A stretch of DNA of 55,406 nucleotides from Coriobacteriaceae bacterium (GCA_902364645.1 CABJEP010000002.1:115267-170672); one strand, 5' to 3'; positions 39,554 to 50,113 are shown, counted from the first letter of the stretch. Notes: generated by a model not told the origin, from the sequence alone. Numbers and translations: made by a program.

Positions 39554-40204
39554 CTAATCCTGCGTGTCGCCTCCGTACATGTAGACGATAAAGCCGTCGC
39601 CGGTGTCTTGGCTGTGATCTTCCAAGATGCGCTTCATGTTGAGGTGCTCGTAGAACTGCCAGTCGGAGCTGCAGTCGCTCATCAGGAAGAACTTGGTGCA
39701 GCCTGCCCGGGCGAGCTCGGCGCGCGCAAGGTCGATGAGCGCGCGGCCGAGCCCCTTGCCCTGCCACTCGGGCACGATGATGATGAGGTTGAGTTGGCCC
39801 TGGGCATACTCATTGCCCGTGGCGGCAAAGCGGTCGGCCGTGGCCTTCTCGCGGCTGTCGCCAAAGAGCGAGCCCTCGAGCTTGGCGTCGGCGGTCTTCG
39901 CCATCTCGGTTGCCTGGGCGAACATCTCGTCGTAGCAGGGTACCCACGTGGGGTTGGTACGCGGCTTGCCGTCTTCGAAGATGCCGATGCAGCAGGCGGC
40001 GATAATGCGGCCCTCGGCCTCGGCGACAAGCGCGATGGGGGAGCGCTGCAGCTGCATGGCGATGTTAAAGCGCGCGCAGAAATCGGCAGCTTCGACGTCG
40101 CCGCGGTTGCGCAGCGTGTTGCACCACAGCTGGTTGTAGATGGCGGCGATGCCGGTCAGGTCATCAAGTGTGGTGGCGCGCAGGGCTACGTTGTCAAGGC
40201 TCAT
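39554..40204 (-). CDS. GNAT-family N-acetyltransferase
   Basis: A 216-aa acyl-CoA-dependent acetyltransferase. The acetyl-CoA binding motif A is IVPEWQGKGLGRALIDLARAELA (about residues 143-165), preceded by the LNLIIIV strand and followed by CTKFFLMSDCSSDWQFYEHL (motif B, with Tyr as likely general acid). The N-terminal LRATTLDDLTGIAAIYNQL is the usual first helix. The substrate cannot be deduced. The gene has GGAAGGAGCC upstream, is monocistronic and is surrounded by repeats (39108-39485 downstream on its 3' side, 40320-40415 beyond its 5' end). Confidence 0.85.
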   Translation of the reverse strand: MSLDNVALRATTLDDLTGIAAIYNQLWCNTLRNRGDVEAADFCARFNIAMQLQRSPIALVAEAEGRIIAACCIGIFEDGKPRTNPTWVPCYDEMFAQATEMAKTADAKLEGSLFGDSREKATADRFAATGNEYAQGQLNLIIIVPEWQGKGLGRALIDLARAELARAGCTKFFLMSDCSSDWQFYEHLNMKRILEDHSQDTGDGFIVYMYGGDTQD

Positions 40205-40319
40205 GGAGGCTCCTTCCGGGTTGGGTCAGGCCACCTCTGAGTGTGACATGGCCGCAGGGCCGCCGCATCAACCATTCGGTAGACGACCCCCGATCCCACG
40301 GGGGCGGAGAGATAGTCAT

Positions 40320-40363
40320 TGGGGACGTTCTTAAACGACTGGTCAAACAAGAGCGTCCCCAAC
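40320..40363. repeat. Dispersed 44-bp GGGGACG palindrome, copy 2
   Basis: Inverted copy of 14769-14812 with a few substitutions. Confidence 0.85.
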
Positions 40364-40375
40364 GACTACCTCAAG

Positions 40376-40415
40376 GAATGTCCCAGACTGCCGGCAGAAA
40401 AGGAACGTCCCCAAC
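40376..40415. repeat. Dispersed 40-bp GGGGACG repeat, copy 2
   Basis: Inverted copy of 9699-9738, with the same CTGCCGGCAG centre. It lies 12 bp from the preceding repeat. Confidence 0.85.
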
Positions 40416-40497
40416 TGCCGCATCCGGAGCAAGACAACGCCGCAGGTAGAGGACGGACAGCGAGCGGGTCGCATTTGAGACAAGGTGACGTGAAACG

Positions 40498-40527
40498 AAA
40501 GGGCGCCGACCTTCTGGTTGCGCCCTT
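40498..40527 (-). terminator. Probable terminator of DAHP synthase gene
   Basis: On the minus strand AAGGGCGC pairs with GCGCCCTT followed by TC. The T run is short, so confidence is moderate. Confidence 0.6.
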
Positions 40528-40566
40528 GAAGTTGAACGTCAGATTGTCCAAATGCGGCCCACGTAA

Positions 40567-41598
40567 CTAAACCCGCTCTGCGATCTCGTGGATGAGGTAG
40601 TCGGTCTTTTCCCAGCCTAGGCACGGGTCGGTGATCGACTTGCCAAAGACGCCGCCGTCGACCGGCTGGTTGCCGTCCTCCAGGTAAGACTCGATCATAA
40701 AGCCCTTGACCAGCTTGGAGATGGACTCGTTGCGGCGGCAGCTGTCGAGCACTTCCTTGCAAATGCGATACTGCTCCAGCGGACGCTTGCCCGAGTTGTC
40801 ATGGTTGCAGTCGATGATCGCTGCCGGATTGGCATAGCCGGCATGCTCGGTATAGCGCTCGGCCAGGCGCTCCAGGTGCTCGTAGTGGTAATTGGGGTAG
40901 GTGCGCCCATCGAGGCCGATGTAGCCGCGCATGACGGCGTGCGCGAGCGGGTTGCCATCGCACTCGACCTCCCAGTTGCGGAAGATGAAGCTCTGGTGCG
41001 CCTGCGCGGCGTAAATAGAGTTGAGCATGACGGTGGTGGAACCGGCGGTGGGGTTCTTCATGCCCACGGGCACCGAAATGCCGCTCGACACCAGGCGATG
41101 CTCCTGGTTTTCGACCGAGCGCGCGCCCACGGCAACATAGCTCAACAGGTCAACGAGGTACTGGTAGTTGGACGGATAGAGCATCTCGTCGGCGGTGAAG
41201 AAGCCCGTTTCCTCAATAACACGCAGATGCATATGGCGGATGGCCTTGACGCCCTCGAGCAGGTCGTCGGGAGCCTCGGGGTTGGGGTTGTGCAGAAGGC
41301 CCTTGTAGCCGGTGCCCTTGGTACGCGGCTTATTGGTGTAGACGCGCGGAATGATGATGAGCTTGTCCTTGACCTCCTCGGCGGTCTTGACCAGGCGGTT
41401 CATGTACTCAAGCACCGAATCCTCGCGGTCGGCAGAGCACGGGCCGATGATGAGCACCTTACGTGCGTCCTCGCCGGTAAAGACTTTGGCGACCTCGGCA
41501 TCGAATGCCTGCTTCTTGGCAGTAAGCTCGGCGGAAAGCGGCATTTCCTCGCGGATCTCCATGGGGATTGGCAGCCTGCGTTTGAATTCCATGGCCAT
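40567..41598 (-). CDS. aroF: 3-deoxy-7-phosphoheptulonate (DAHP) synthase, class I
   Basis: Condenses phosphoenolpyruvate and erythrose-4-phosphate in the first step of the shikimate pathway. The 343-aa protein is of the AroF/AroG/AroH type: LIIGPCSADREDSVLEYMNRL, IPRVYTNKPRTKGTGYKGL (PEP/E4P-binding lysine and arginines), GARSVENQEHRLVSSGISVPVGMKNPTAGS split over the barrel, DCNHDNSGKRP (metal ligand His) and a C-terminal DPCLGWEKTDYLI. The ATG at 41598 has GAGGAGG upstream; the longer frame is unsupported. Which aromatic amino acid inhibits it cannot be read. It is monocistronic. Confidence 0.94.
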   Translation of the reverse strand: MAMEFKRRLPIPMEIREEMPLSAELTAKKQAFDAEVAKVFTGEDARKVLIIGPCSADREDSVLEYMNRLVKTAEEVKDKLIIIPRVYTNKPRTKGTGYKGLLHNPNPEAPDDLLEGVKAIRHMHLRVIEETGFFTADEMLYPSNYQYLVDLLSYVAVGARSVENQEHRLVSSGISVPVGMKNPTAGSTTVMLNSIYAAQAHQSFIFRNWEVECDGNPLAHAVMRGYIGLDGRTYPNYHYEHLERLAERYTEHAGYANPAAIIDCNHDNSGKRPLEQYRICKEVLDSCRRNESISKLVKGFMIESYLEDGNQPVDGGVFGKSITDPCLGWEKTDYLIHEIAERV

Positions 41599-41685
41599 GC
41601 GGGGCCTCCTCAATCTATAGAAAGAGCAATAAGCGTATTGTCGAGTGTTCGGCATTATCCGCTGTCGCACGCTAAAGTGCAAGCG

Positions 41686-41736
41686 AAACCTGCCGAAAAA
41701 GGACAGGTTTGTTTTGTTCGGTTTTATCTGGGAAAA
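41686..41736. repeat. Third copy of the ACAGGTTTATTTTGG-type repeat
   Basis: CCGAAAAAGGACAGGTTTGT and GGTTTTATCTGGGAAAAT are the reverse of the ends of the duplicated segments (29320-29365 and 39450-39485). It lies in the DAHP synthase upstream region. Confidence 0.7.
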
Positions 41737-41806
41737 TGTCGGCACTTGCCGGAAGGGGAAGGCCGGCGTACGGCACGCTGGAGCAAGTTGGATCTTCTGC
41801 GGCATA

Positions 41807-42043
41807 CCCCGTGGGCAAAAAATGGCAAATATGAGTACTGTTGCTATTGTAGTGCCATATTGCCGGCAAAAGATAATAGACATAACAGAAAATATGTTCA
41901 TTAACCTAACACATATAAGTCCGCTATAGAGCTATTTGATCAATTTAGGAGCGCGTGCAAGCCGTGTGAGCAGCATTTGGTGCTGTTTTGGCTGTTACTA
42001 AAAAAGTAACAGTACTCATATTTGCCATTTTTTGCCCACGGGG
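41807..42043. repeat. MITE-like element with perfect 36-bp terminal inverted repeats
   Basis: The arm 41807-41842 (starting CCCCGTGGGCAAAAAATGGC) is exactly complementary to 42008-42043. The 237-bp element is AT-rich inside and has no convincing gene. No target duplication is evident. Confidence 0.88.
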
Positions 42044-42100
42044 CTTGGAGTGGGCTGTCAATCAGGTCCCAGGGGAGGCAGTTCGAGGCCCAAAGGAAAC

Positions 42101-42136
42101 AAAACGGGGGCGCAGTTCATTCTGCGCCCCCGTTTT
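42101..42136. terminator. Terminator of the ABC exporter operon
   Basis: AAAACGGGGGCGCAG pairs with CTGCGCCCCCGTTTT; T runs occur on both strands. It lies 27 bp after the exporter stop. Confidence 0.9.
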
Positions 42137-42163
42137 GTGTATTGCGGTTGTTTGCCGCCGGTT

Positions 42164-44020
42164 TTACGCCGCTTCGTCGAACTGCGAGTTGTACAGGTCG
42201 GCGTAGAAGCCGCCCTGGGCGAGCAGTTCGTCGTGTGTGCCCTTCTCGACGATGTCGCCGTCGCGGATCACCAAGATCACGTCGGCGTTACGGATCGTGG
42301 ACAGGCGGTGCGCGATGACAAAGCTTGTACGGCCCTGCATCAGCGCATCCATGGCGCGCTGAATGAGCTCCTCGGTGCGGGTGTCCACGTTGGAAGTCGC
42401 CTCGTCTAGAATCAGCGCCGGGCGGTCGGCCAAAATGGCACGGGCGATGGTCACGAGCTGGCGCTGACCCTGCGACAGGTTAGTGCCCTCCTCGTTGATC
42501 ATAAAGTCGTAGCCACCGGCGAGCGTATGGATAAAGTGGTCGCAGCGTGCGGCGCGTGCGGCGGCTTCGACTTCGGCATCGCTCGCATCGGGGCGTCCGT
42601 AGCGAATGTTCTCGCGAATGGTGCCGTTAAACAGCCAGGTATCCTGCAGCACCATGGCAAACTCGCCGCGCAGTGCCGCGCGGTCCCAGTCGCGCACGTC
42701 GATGCCCTCGACGCGCAGTGAACCGCCGTCCACGTCGTAGAAGCGCTGCAGCAGCTTGATGAGCGTGGTCTTGCCAGCGCCGGTGGGACCGACGATGGCG
42801 ATGGTCTGACCGGGCTCGGCCTCGCAGCTAAAGTCGTGGATGATGGTCTTGTCCGGCGTGTAGCCAAACTTGACGTGGTCGAACTCCACGTGACCGGGGC
42901 GCTTCTCGGGAATCTGCGCGTCGGCCTTCTGCTCCTCCTCGGCCGCGGCCAGGAACTCAAAGACGCGCTCGGTGGCGGCGGCCATCGACTGCATCGTGTT
43001 GCTCACGTTGCCCAGCTGCTGCACGGGTTGCGTAAAGTTGCGAACGTACTGGATAAAGCTCTGGATGTCGCCGGGTGTGGCATTGCCGGTCAGCGCGAGC
43101 TGCGCGCCCACCACGACGACGCCCACGTAGCCCATGTTGCCCACCAGACTCATAAGCGGCATCATCAGGCCCGACAGGAACTGAGAGCGCCAACCGCTCA
43201 TAAAGAGGCGGTCGTTCTCTTTGTCGAACTCCTCGATCGAGGCCTCGGCGCGGTCGAACACCTGAATGACGTTCTGGCCGGCAAAGTCCTCCTCGATGAT
43301 GCCGTTGACGGCGCCCAGGACCTGCTGCTGCTCGCGGAAGTACGGCTGCGAGAAGTGAATCATCACGGTCAGGATAATCGCGGCTGCCGGCAGTGTGAGC
43401 ACGGTGACGCCGGTGAGCGGCAGACTGATCGACAGCATCATGACGAGCACGCCGATAATCTGCGTCACCGATGTGATGAGTTGCGTCACGCTCTGGTTGA
43501 GTGACTGACCCAGCGTGTCGACATCGTTGGTGATGCGGCTGAGCACGTCGCCCTTGCTGTGGCCGTTGAAGTAGCTCATCGGCACGACAGCGATCTTGGC
43601 GGCGATCTCCTTGCGCATGCGATAACAAATCTTTTGCGTGACGCCGGTCATGAGCCAGCCTTGGATCAGGCTGCAGGCAGAGCTCGCCAGATACAGACAG
43701 AGCAAAAAGCCGAGCGTCTTGGCGATCCAGGCAAAGTCGACATCGCCGGTGCCGTTGACCTTGGCAACCAGGCCCTCGAACAGCTTGGTCGTAACCTGGC
43801 CAAGTACCTTTGGCCCCACAATGTTAAAGATGACCGAGCACACGGCAAAGGCGACGGCGGCAAACACGGCAATCTTGTGCTGGCCGATATAGCCGAGCAG
43901 CTGCCTCATGGTGCCCTTAAAGTCCTTGGCCTTTTCGCCACGGCGCATGCCACCCATGCGGCCCATGGGACCACGCTGGCGGGTGGGCTTGGGAATCTGA
44001 GTCTTGGTCTCGTCTGCCAT
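42164..44020 (-). CDS. ABC exporter half-transporter (canonical subunit)
   Basis: A 618-aa fused membrane/ATPase protein (six helices in residues about 50-340, then the nucleotide-binding domain). Walker A is GPTGAGKTT, the signature LSQGQRQLVTIARAI, Walker B LILDEATSNVD with the catalytic Glu intact, and the H-loop FVIAHRLST. It pairs with the larger protein encoded just upstream; the stop and start overlap as TAATG, so they are made together. Such heterodimers export drugs, lipids or peptides. Control by the MarR regulator heading the operon suggests a role in toxic-compound export. Confidence 0.92.
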   Translation of the reverse strand: MADETKTQIPKPTRQRGPMGRMGGMRRGEKAKDFKGTMRQLLGYIGQHKIAVFAAVAFAVCSVIFNIVGPKVLGQVTTKLFEGLVAKVNGTGDVDFAWIAKTLGFLLCLYLASSACSLIQGWLMTGVTQKICYRMRKEIAAKIAVVPMSYFNGHSKGDVLSRITNDVDTLGQSLNQSVTQLITSVTQIIGVLVMMLSISLPLTGVTVLTLPAAAIILTVMIHFSQPYFREQQQVLGAVNGIIEEDFAGQNVIQVFDRAEASIEEFDKENDRLFMSGWRSQFLSGLMMPLMSLVGNMGYVGVVVVGAQLALTGNATPGDIQSFIQYVRNFTQPVQQLGNVSNTMQSMAAATERVFEFLAAAEEEQKADAQIPEKRPGHVEFDHVKFGYTPDKTIIHDFSCEAEPGQTIAIVGPTGAGKTTLIKLLQRFYDVDGGSLRVEGIDVRDWDRAALRGEFAMVLQDTWLFNGTIRENIRYGRPDASDAEVEAAARAARCDHFIHTLAGGYDFMINEEGTNLSQGQRQLVTIARAILADRPALILDEATSNVDTRTEELIQRAMDALMQGRTSFVIAHRLSTIRNADVILVIRDGDIVEKGTHDELLAQGGFYADLYNSQFDEAA

Positions 44021-46386
44021 TAGCGCTCGCCTCCTTCCATGACGGCTGCAATTTCTTCTTGGGTAAGCCCCAGCTCCTCGGCGGAAAGCTGCGACTGTGC
44101 AATCTCCAGGTACGCCGGGCAGCCGTGCAGCAGCTCCTCGTGCGTGCCGGTGCCCACTACGTGACCGTCGTCGAGCACGATGATCTGGTCGGCGTGCATG
44201 ATGGTCGCGATGCGCTGGGCCACGACCACGAGTGCGGCGTCGGTGACGTTTTTGGCCAGCTCCTCGCGCAGGCGCGCGTCGGTCTTGTAGTCGAGGGCGC
44301 TAAACGAGTCATCGAACACCACGACCTCGGGCTTTTTGGCCAACGCGCGGGCGATGGCCAGACGCTGGCGCTGGCCGCCCGAAACATTGGAGCCGCCCTG
44401 GCTGATGGGGGAGTCGTAGCCGCCCTCGCGCTCGGCGATAAAGTCCTCGGCCTGGGCGATGCGTGCCGCCTGGCGCATGTCATCATCGCTCACCATGTCG
44501 CCGGCAAACTTGAGGTTGCTCTCGACGGTGCCCGAGAACAGGCGACCCTGCTGCGGGATGTAACCAATGCGGTGGCGCAGCTCGGAAAGGGTCATGTCGC
44601 GCACGTCGATGCCGTCGAGCGAAATGCTGCCGCCCGTGACGTCGTACAGGCGCGGAATCAGCTGCACGAGCGTGGACTTGCCCGAACCCGTTGAGCCAAT
44701 GATGCCGAGCATCTGGCCGGCATGCGTGGTGAAGTTCACGCCGCTGATGACATCGGCGCGGGCATCGGGGTACTGGAAGCTCACGTCGCGGAAGGTGAGC
44801 TCACCGCGCGGCGCGCTGGCTGCGGGCAGTTTGGGCGAGGCAGGGTCGTTGATGCTCGTGGGGCAGGTGATGACCTCTTCCACGCGCTCTGCTGCGACCT
44901 CGGCGCGGGGCAGGATAACCGAAACCATGGTGAGGATCATGAACGCCATGACGATCTGCATGGTGTAGGAGATGAACGCCATCATGTTGCCGACCTGCAT
45001 CACGCCGTCGGACACGCCCTGCGCGCCAAACCAGACGATAAGCACGGTGATGCAGTTCATGACGAGCATCATGAGCGGCATCATAAAGCTCATGGCGCGG
45101 TTGGTGTAGAGCTGCGTGGTCATCAGGTCGAGGGACGCCTGGTCAAAGCGCTCGAGCTCATGCTCCTCGCGGTTAAACGAGCGGATGGGCATAAGGCCGT
45201 CGAGCAGCTCGCGGGCGGTAAGGTTCACGCGGTCCACAAAGCTCTGCATCTTTTTGAACTTGGGCATGGTGAGGCCCATAAGCACGCCGACGACGGCCGA
45301 GACCGCGATGATGGCCACGGCGATGGTCCACTCCAGGCCGGTGTGGTTGGCCAGGACGCGCATGACGGCGACGATGCCCATGACGGGCGCCATGAGGCAC
45401 ATGCGGATAAACAGGGTTGCGGCCATCTGAATCTGCTGAATGTCGTTGGTGCAGCGAGTGATGAGCGAGGCCTGGCTAAACTTGCCCACCTCGGCCGGCG
45501 AGAAGTGCATGACCTTGTTGAAGGTCTCGCGGCGCAGGTCGCGTGCGATGGAACAGGCGGTGCGCGAGGCCACGGCGCCGGTTAGGATGGTGGCGACCAG
45601 TGAGATCAGGCACAGACCAAACATCGTGGTCGCCATGCGGCCCAGGTAGGCGTTCTGCACGTCGGCGGGGTCGATGCCCTGTGCCTTGTACTCGTCCTGC
45701 ACATAGCTCACGGCGCGCTGAGTGACGATGGAGCCCGACATGGAGCCCATTTTGTCCGCCATTTCGTTGGCGCCCTCGACGAGCTTGCTTTGGTCTACCA
45801 GACCGCCCTCGACACCCAGGCGCAGGCTCTTCATGGTGATCTTACCGCCGTCGGCGTCGATCTGCTTTTGCATGTTCTGCGCCGCTGCGGCCTTCTGCTG
45901 CATCTCGGCGAGCTGCTCGGACGTCATCGCCGCCATCTGCTCGGGGGAGGGCATGGCCTGGGCGGTGCTGTTGTCTTGTTCGTTGGACGTGCCCATCATG
46001 TCGCCCATGGAGCCAGCGTCGATGCCCTGGTTGAGCGAAAGGACGACGGTCTCGGGCAGGCTCATAATGTCAGCAATCTTGCCGCCATCGGTGCGCTCTT
46101 CCTCGGTGCCCTTGTACGTCCGAATGCCGTTGTTGTCTGCCTTGCTAAACACGGCCTCTACCGCTTTGGCGTCCTTGGTGCTCATAAAGAGCTCAAGGTC
46201 ATCGAGTGATTCGGCACGAATGGTGTCGGGCACGGGCGAGGCGATGCCGCCTTGCTGTACGCCCACGTCGACGATGTCGCTCATGTAGGTAGGCAGTGCC
46301 AGATCGGCGTTGCAGCTGATTACGATAAGTACGATAGCTGTGAACAGTGCCAGGACATGCTTTTTAAAGAGCTTGAGAATCCTCAC
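44020..46386 (-). CDS. ABC exporter half-transporter with large extracellular insert
   Basis: A 788-aa exporter subunit, about 170-200 residues longer than usual. The extra part lies between the first and second helices (about residues 35-250), rich in Gln/Met/Ala (SEQLAEMQQKAAAAQNMQKQ) and likely coiled coil outside the cell. Walker A is GSTGSGKST, the signature VSGGQRQRLAIARAL. Walker B reads VVFDDSFSALD, with Asp in place of the catalytic Glu, which is the usual degenerate site of heterodimeric exporters. The GTG start overlaps the marR stop (GTGA). It forms an operon marR-this-42164. Confidence 0.91.
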   Translation of the reverse strand: MRILKLFKKHVLALFTAIVLIVISCNADLALPTYMSDIVDVGVQQGGIASPVPDTIRAESLDDLELFMSTKDAKAVEAVFSKADNNGIRTYKGTEEERTDGGKIADIMSLPETVVLSLNQGIDAGSMGDMMGTSNEQDNSTAQAMPSPEQMAAMTSEQLAEMQQKAAAAQNMQKQIDADGGKITMKSLRLGVEGGLVDQSKLVEGANEMADKMGSMSGSIVTQRAVSYVQDEYKAQGIDPADVQNAYLGRMATTMFGLCLISLVATILTGAVASRTACSIARDLRRETFNKVMHFSPAEVGKFSQASLITRCTNDIQQIQMAATLFIRMCLMAPVMGIVAVMRVLANHTGLEWTIAVAIIAVSAVVGVLMGLTMPKFKKMQSFVDRVNLTARELLDGLMPIRSFNREEHELERFDQASLDLMTTQLYTNRAMSFMMPLMMLVMNCITVLIVWFGAQGVSDGVMQVGNMMAFISYTMQIVMAFMILTMVSVILPRAEVAAERVEEVITCPTSINDPASPKLPAASAPRGELTFRDVSFQYPDARADVISGVNFTTHAGQMLGIIGSTGSGKSTLVQLIPRLYDVTGGSISLDGIDVRDMTLSELRHRIGYIPQQGRLFSGTVESNLKFAGDMVSDDDMRQAARIAQAEDFIAEREGGYDSPISQGGSNVSGGQRQRLAIARALAKKPEVVVFDDSFSALDYKTDARLREELAKNVTDAALVVVAQRIATIMHADQIIVLDDGHVVGTGTHEELLHGCPAYLEIAQSQLSAEELGLTQEEIAAVMEGGER

Positions 46387-46832
46387 TCGGCATCTCTCCT
46401 TTCTTGATTGCGGTCGATAATTTCGTTGAAACGCCTTAGAAGGCGCACCATCTCTTGGGTATCTGTTTCGCCGAGCTGCTCGAGGAAGGCCGCGGTGCGC
46501 TCCTCGAATTCCCGACGTTTGATTTCGAGATTCTGGAATCCCTTATCGGTCATCGTGACGTGTACACGACGACGGTCGGTCTTTGAGTGCTCGCGCTCGA
46601 CCCAGCCCTTGGCTTCGAGAGTGCGTAAGATATTGGCGATGCGGGCACTCGAGACCCAGGCGCGATCGGCGAGTTCGCTCGGCGTGAGCGAACCGCCGGC
46701 GAGCATGAGAGCGCGCATGACGGCCATCTCGCCGCCGAGAGCTTTGTCCGCAAAGCGCGAAATGCGCTGATGCATGCTGCCAAACTCAGTTAAAAGCTGA
46801 CGCCCAAGCTCATGGAAATCGGTATCTTCCAC
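46383..46832 (-). CDS. MarR-family transcriptional regulator
   Basis: A 149-aa winged helix-turn-helix repressor. The DNA-binding part (about 45-105) includes LTPSELADRAWVSSARIANIL (recognition helix) and the wing EREHSKTDRRRVHVTMTDKG; the DRR wing signature is canonical. The helical N- and C-termini form the dimer interface. The GTG start has AGGGG upstream. It overlaps the exporter gene by 4 bp and probably represses the operon from the inverted repeat at 46821-46878 that covers its own start. Confidence 0.9.
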   Translation of the reverse strand: MEDTDFHELGRQLLTEFGSMHQRISRFADKALGGEMAVMRALMLAGGSLTPSELADRAWVSSARIANILRTLEAKGWVEREHSKTDRRRVHVTMTDKGFQNLEIKRREFEERTAAFLEQLGETDTQEMVRLLRRFNEIIDRNQERRDAE

Positions 46833-46878
46833 CGAAAACCCCTAACACTAGAAACTATTTTCGGTGAAAGATGATACC
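46821..46878. promoter_or_regulatory. Inverted repeat at the marR promoter
   Basis: GGTATCTTCCACCGAAAA (46821-46838) and TTTTCGGTGAAAGATGATACC (46858-46878) are inverted, apart from a 3-base insertion, around CCCCTAACACTAGAAACTA. The left arm runs into codons 1-4. It is a plausible autoregulatory MarR operator. Confidence 0.65.
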
Positions 46879-47369
46879 CCTGTATGCACACCTTATGCGG
46901 TAGATTTTGGGACATGCCTAGAAAACTCTCCGTACACCGTCGGTACCAGCAAAGTTGGGGGCAGATCGTTAGACATGTCCTAAAGCCTACTCAGAGGCAC
47001 TTTACCCTGCTAAAGCTGGCATAACAGCTAGAGTGAAGGACGTATAAAGGCAAGGGGAAATATCAAATAATTCGGTGAACGGTAGCTGATGGCGGGCGCG
47101 TTTCCTGCGGATTTGTTGAAAACGCTCTAATGACACAAAAAAAGGAACATATAACAGCCCTGATGAAGGGGGTGGCTATGTTATCCTTCACTAACGGGTG
47201 AAATCTTGGGTTTAGGGTTGCAAGACCAAGGTGAATAAACGTTTTTCCCTGTGCTAATGTGCGGCGGAAAGCGAATGAAGCCGGTCATGCAGGTCTAACA
47301 TTCAAGAATTCAATAAGCAGCGGTGTGAGAGAGCGCCGCATTACACGTAACTAGGAGCGTGGTTACACA
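46879..47369. promoter_or_regulatory. Long pfl upstream region
   Basis: A 491-bp gene-free stretch before pflB. It has the CGGTGAACGGTA motif (47073-47084), an inverted ATAACAGCC / GGCTATGTTAT pair (about 47151-47188) and an AGGAG 12 bp before the start codon. Otherwise no clear operators or repeats were identified. Confidence 0.5.
47073..47084 (+). promoter_or_regulatory. Recurrent CGGTGAACGGTA motif upstream of pflB
   Basis: Identical over 12 bp to the copy at 7942-7953 in the lactose region. It lies about 290 bp before the pflB start. Confidence 0.5.
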
Positions 47370-49421
<2,052 letters not shown>

Positions 49422-49422
49422 C

Positions 49423-49484
49423 TATTGTTAGTGCTATACTAACAATAACGATTACTGATTGGCGCGCCGGTTTCGGCCGGCGCC
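49423..49484 (+). other. Two hairpins between the split PFL genes
   Basis: TATTGTTAGT / ACTAACAATA with a GCTAT loop (49423-49447) and GGCGCGCCGG / CCGGCGCC-type stem around TTTCGG (49461-49484). The second ends 12 bp before the ribosome-binding site of the small gene. They could balance expression of the two chains; neither has a T run. Confidence 0.7.
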
Positions 49485-49506
49485 TATCGATCGAAGGAGA
49501 CACATT

Positions 49507-49758
49507 ATGAAGGTTTCTGAAGTTTCCGAGACTCAGGCCGATAACCTGGTCCACATGCTCGACGCTTACGCCGAGAAGGGTGGCCACCACCTGAACATCA
49601 ACGTCTTCAACCGTGAGACGCTGCTCGACGCTCAGGCTCACCCCGAGAAGTACCCGCAGCTGACCATTCGCGTTTCCGGCTACGCCGTGAACTTCCACAC
49701 GCTCACCAAGGAGCAGCAGGACGAGGTCATTTCGCGTACCTTCCACAACAAGTTCTAA
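49507..49758 (+). CDS. Stand-alone glycyl-radical domain protein (PFL C-terminal part)
   Basis: An 83-aa protein equivalent to the last 60-70 residues of pyruvate formate-lyase and to GrcA/Yfi[19 protein letters not shown], then [15 protein letters not shown] with the radical Gly58, then [14 protein letters not shown]. It should be activated by the SAM enzyme PflA (51239), which places the radical on the glycine, and then dock on the 683-aa chain. E. coli GrcA is a spare part for a damaged full-length PFL; here the main chain has no such domain, so this protein is probably an essential subunit. The ATG has GAAGGAG upstream. The gene is 85 bp after pflB and ends before a large palindrome. Confidence 0.93.
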   Translation: MKVSEVSETQADNLVHMLDAYAEKGGHHLNINVFNRETLLDAQAHPEKYPQLTIRVSGYAVNFHTLTKEQQDEVISRTFHNKF

Positions 49759-49780
49759 AGGGGTTTAACTCCCGCAGGAT

Positions 49781-49911
49781 CGCCGGGGCTGTTTGGGCTA
49801 CCTCCCAAAACGTCCTCGGACATGCAAGAAGCCCTCGCTGCGCACTTCGTGCGGCGAGGGCTTCTTGCGTCCTGCGGAATATTTTGGGAGGTAGCCCAAA
49901 CAGCCCCGGCG
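49781..49911. repeat. Nested palindrome with constant core, copy B
   Basis: Outer arms 49781-49810 and 49882-49911 are perfectly complementary over 30 bp and unrelated in sequence to those of copy A at 22493. The core (CGTCCTCGGACATGC, AAGAAGCCCTCGC / GCGAGGGCTTCTT with CGCACTTCGTGCG, then CCTGCGGAAT) is nearly identical to copy A, including a compensated extra C:G pair in the stem. It may also terminate pfl transcription. Confidence 0.92.
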
Positions 49912-50071
49912 GGGTCCTGTGTAGTTACCCTTTAGGCGGAACTCTCCTAATGGGTTGAGCGTTCTGGATTCTTGCTTGCTACCGTTTATCGCGTATAGCT
50001 ACCGTTTGCGGAATAAGTAACACTCCTTAATAAACCGTGTAGAATCTCAGATAAGCACGGAGTTTTCCAGG

Positions 50072-50113
50072 GAGACGCTGTCCTTTGTTGTGTGCAAGGG
50101 GCGGCGTCTCTTT
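50072..50113 (+). other. Leader hairpin upstream of degV
   Basis: GAGACGC (50072) pairs with GCGTCTC (50104), with CCTTTG / CAAGGG-type pairing inside, followed by TTT. It is a weak terminator or leader structure about 80 bp before the degV start. The region 49912-50190 has no other gene; two ACCGTTT copies lie near 49980-50008. Confidence 0.45.

Noticed and set aside
41599..41901. N-terminal extension of DAHP synthase
   Set aside because: It runs through a repeat and the MITE-like arm; GAGGAGG precedes the ATG at 41598.
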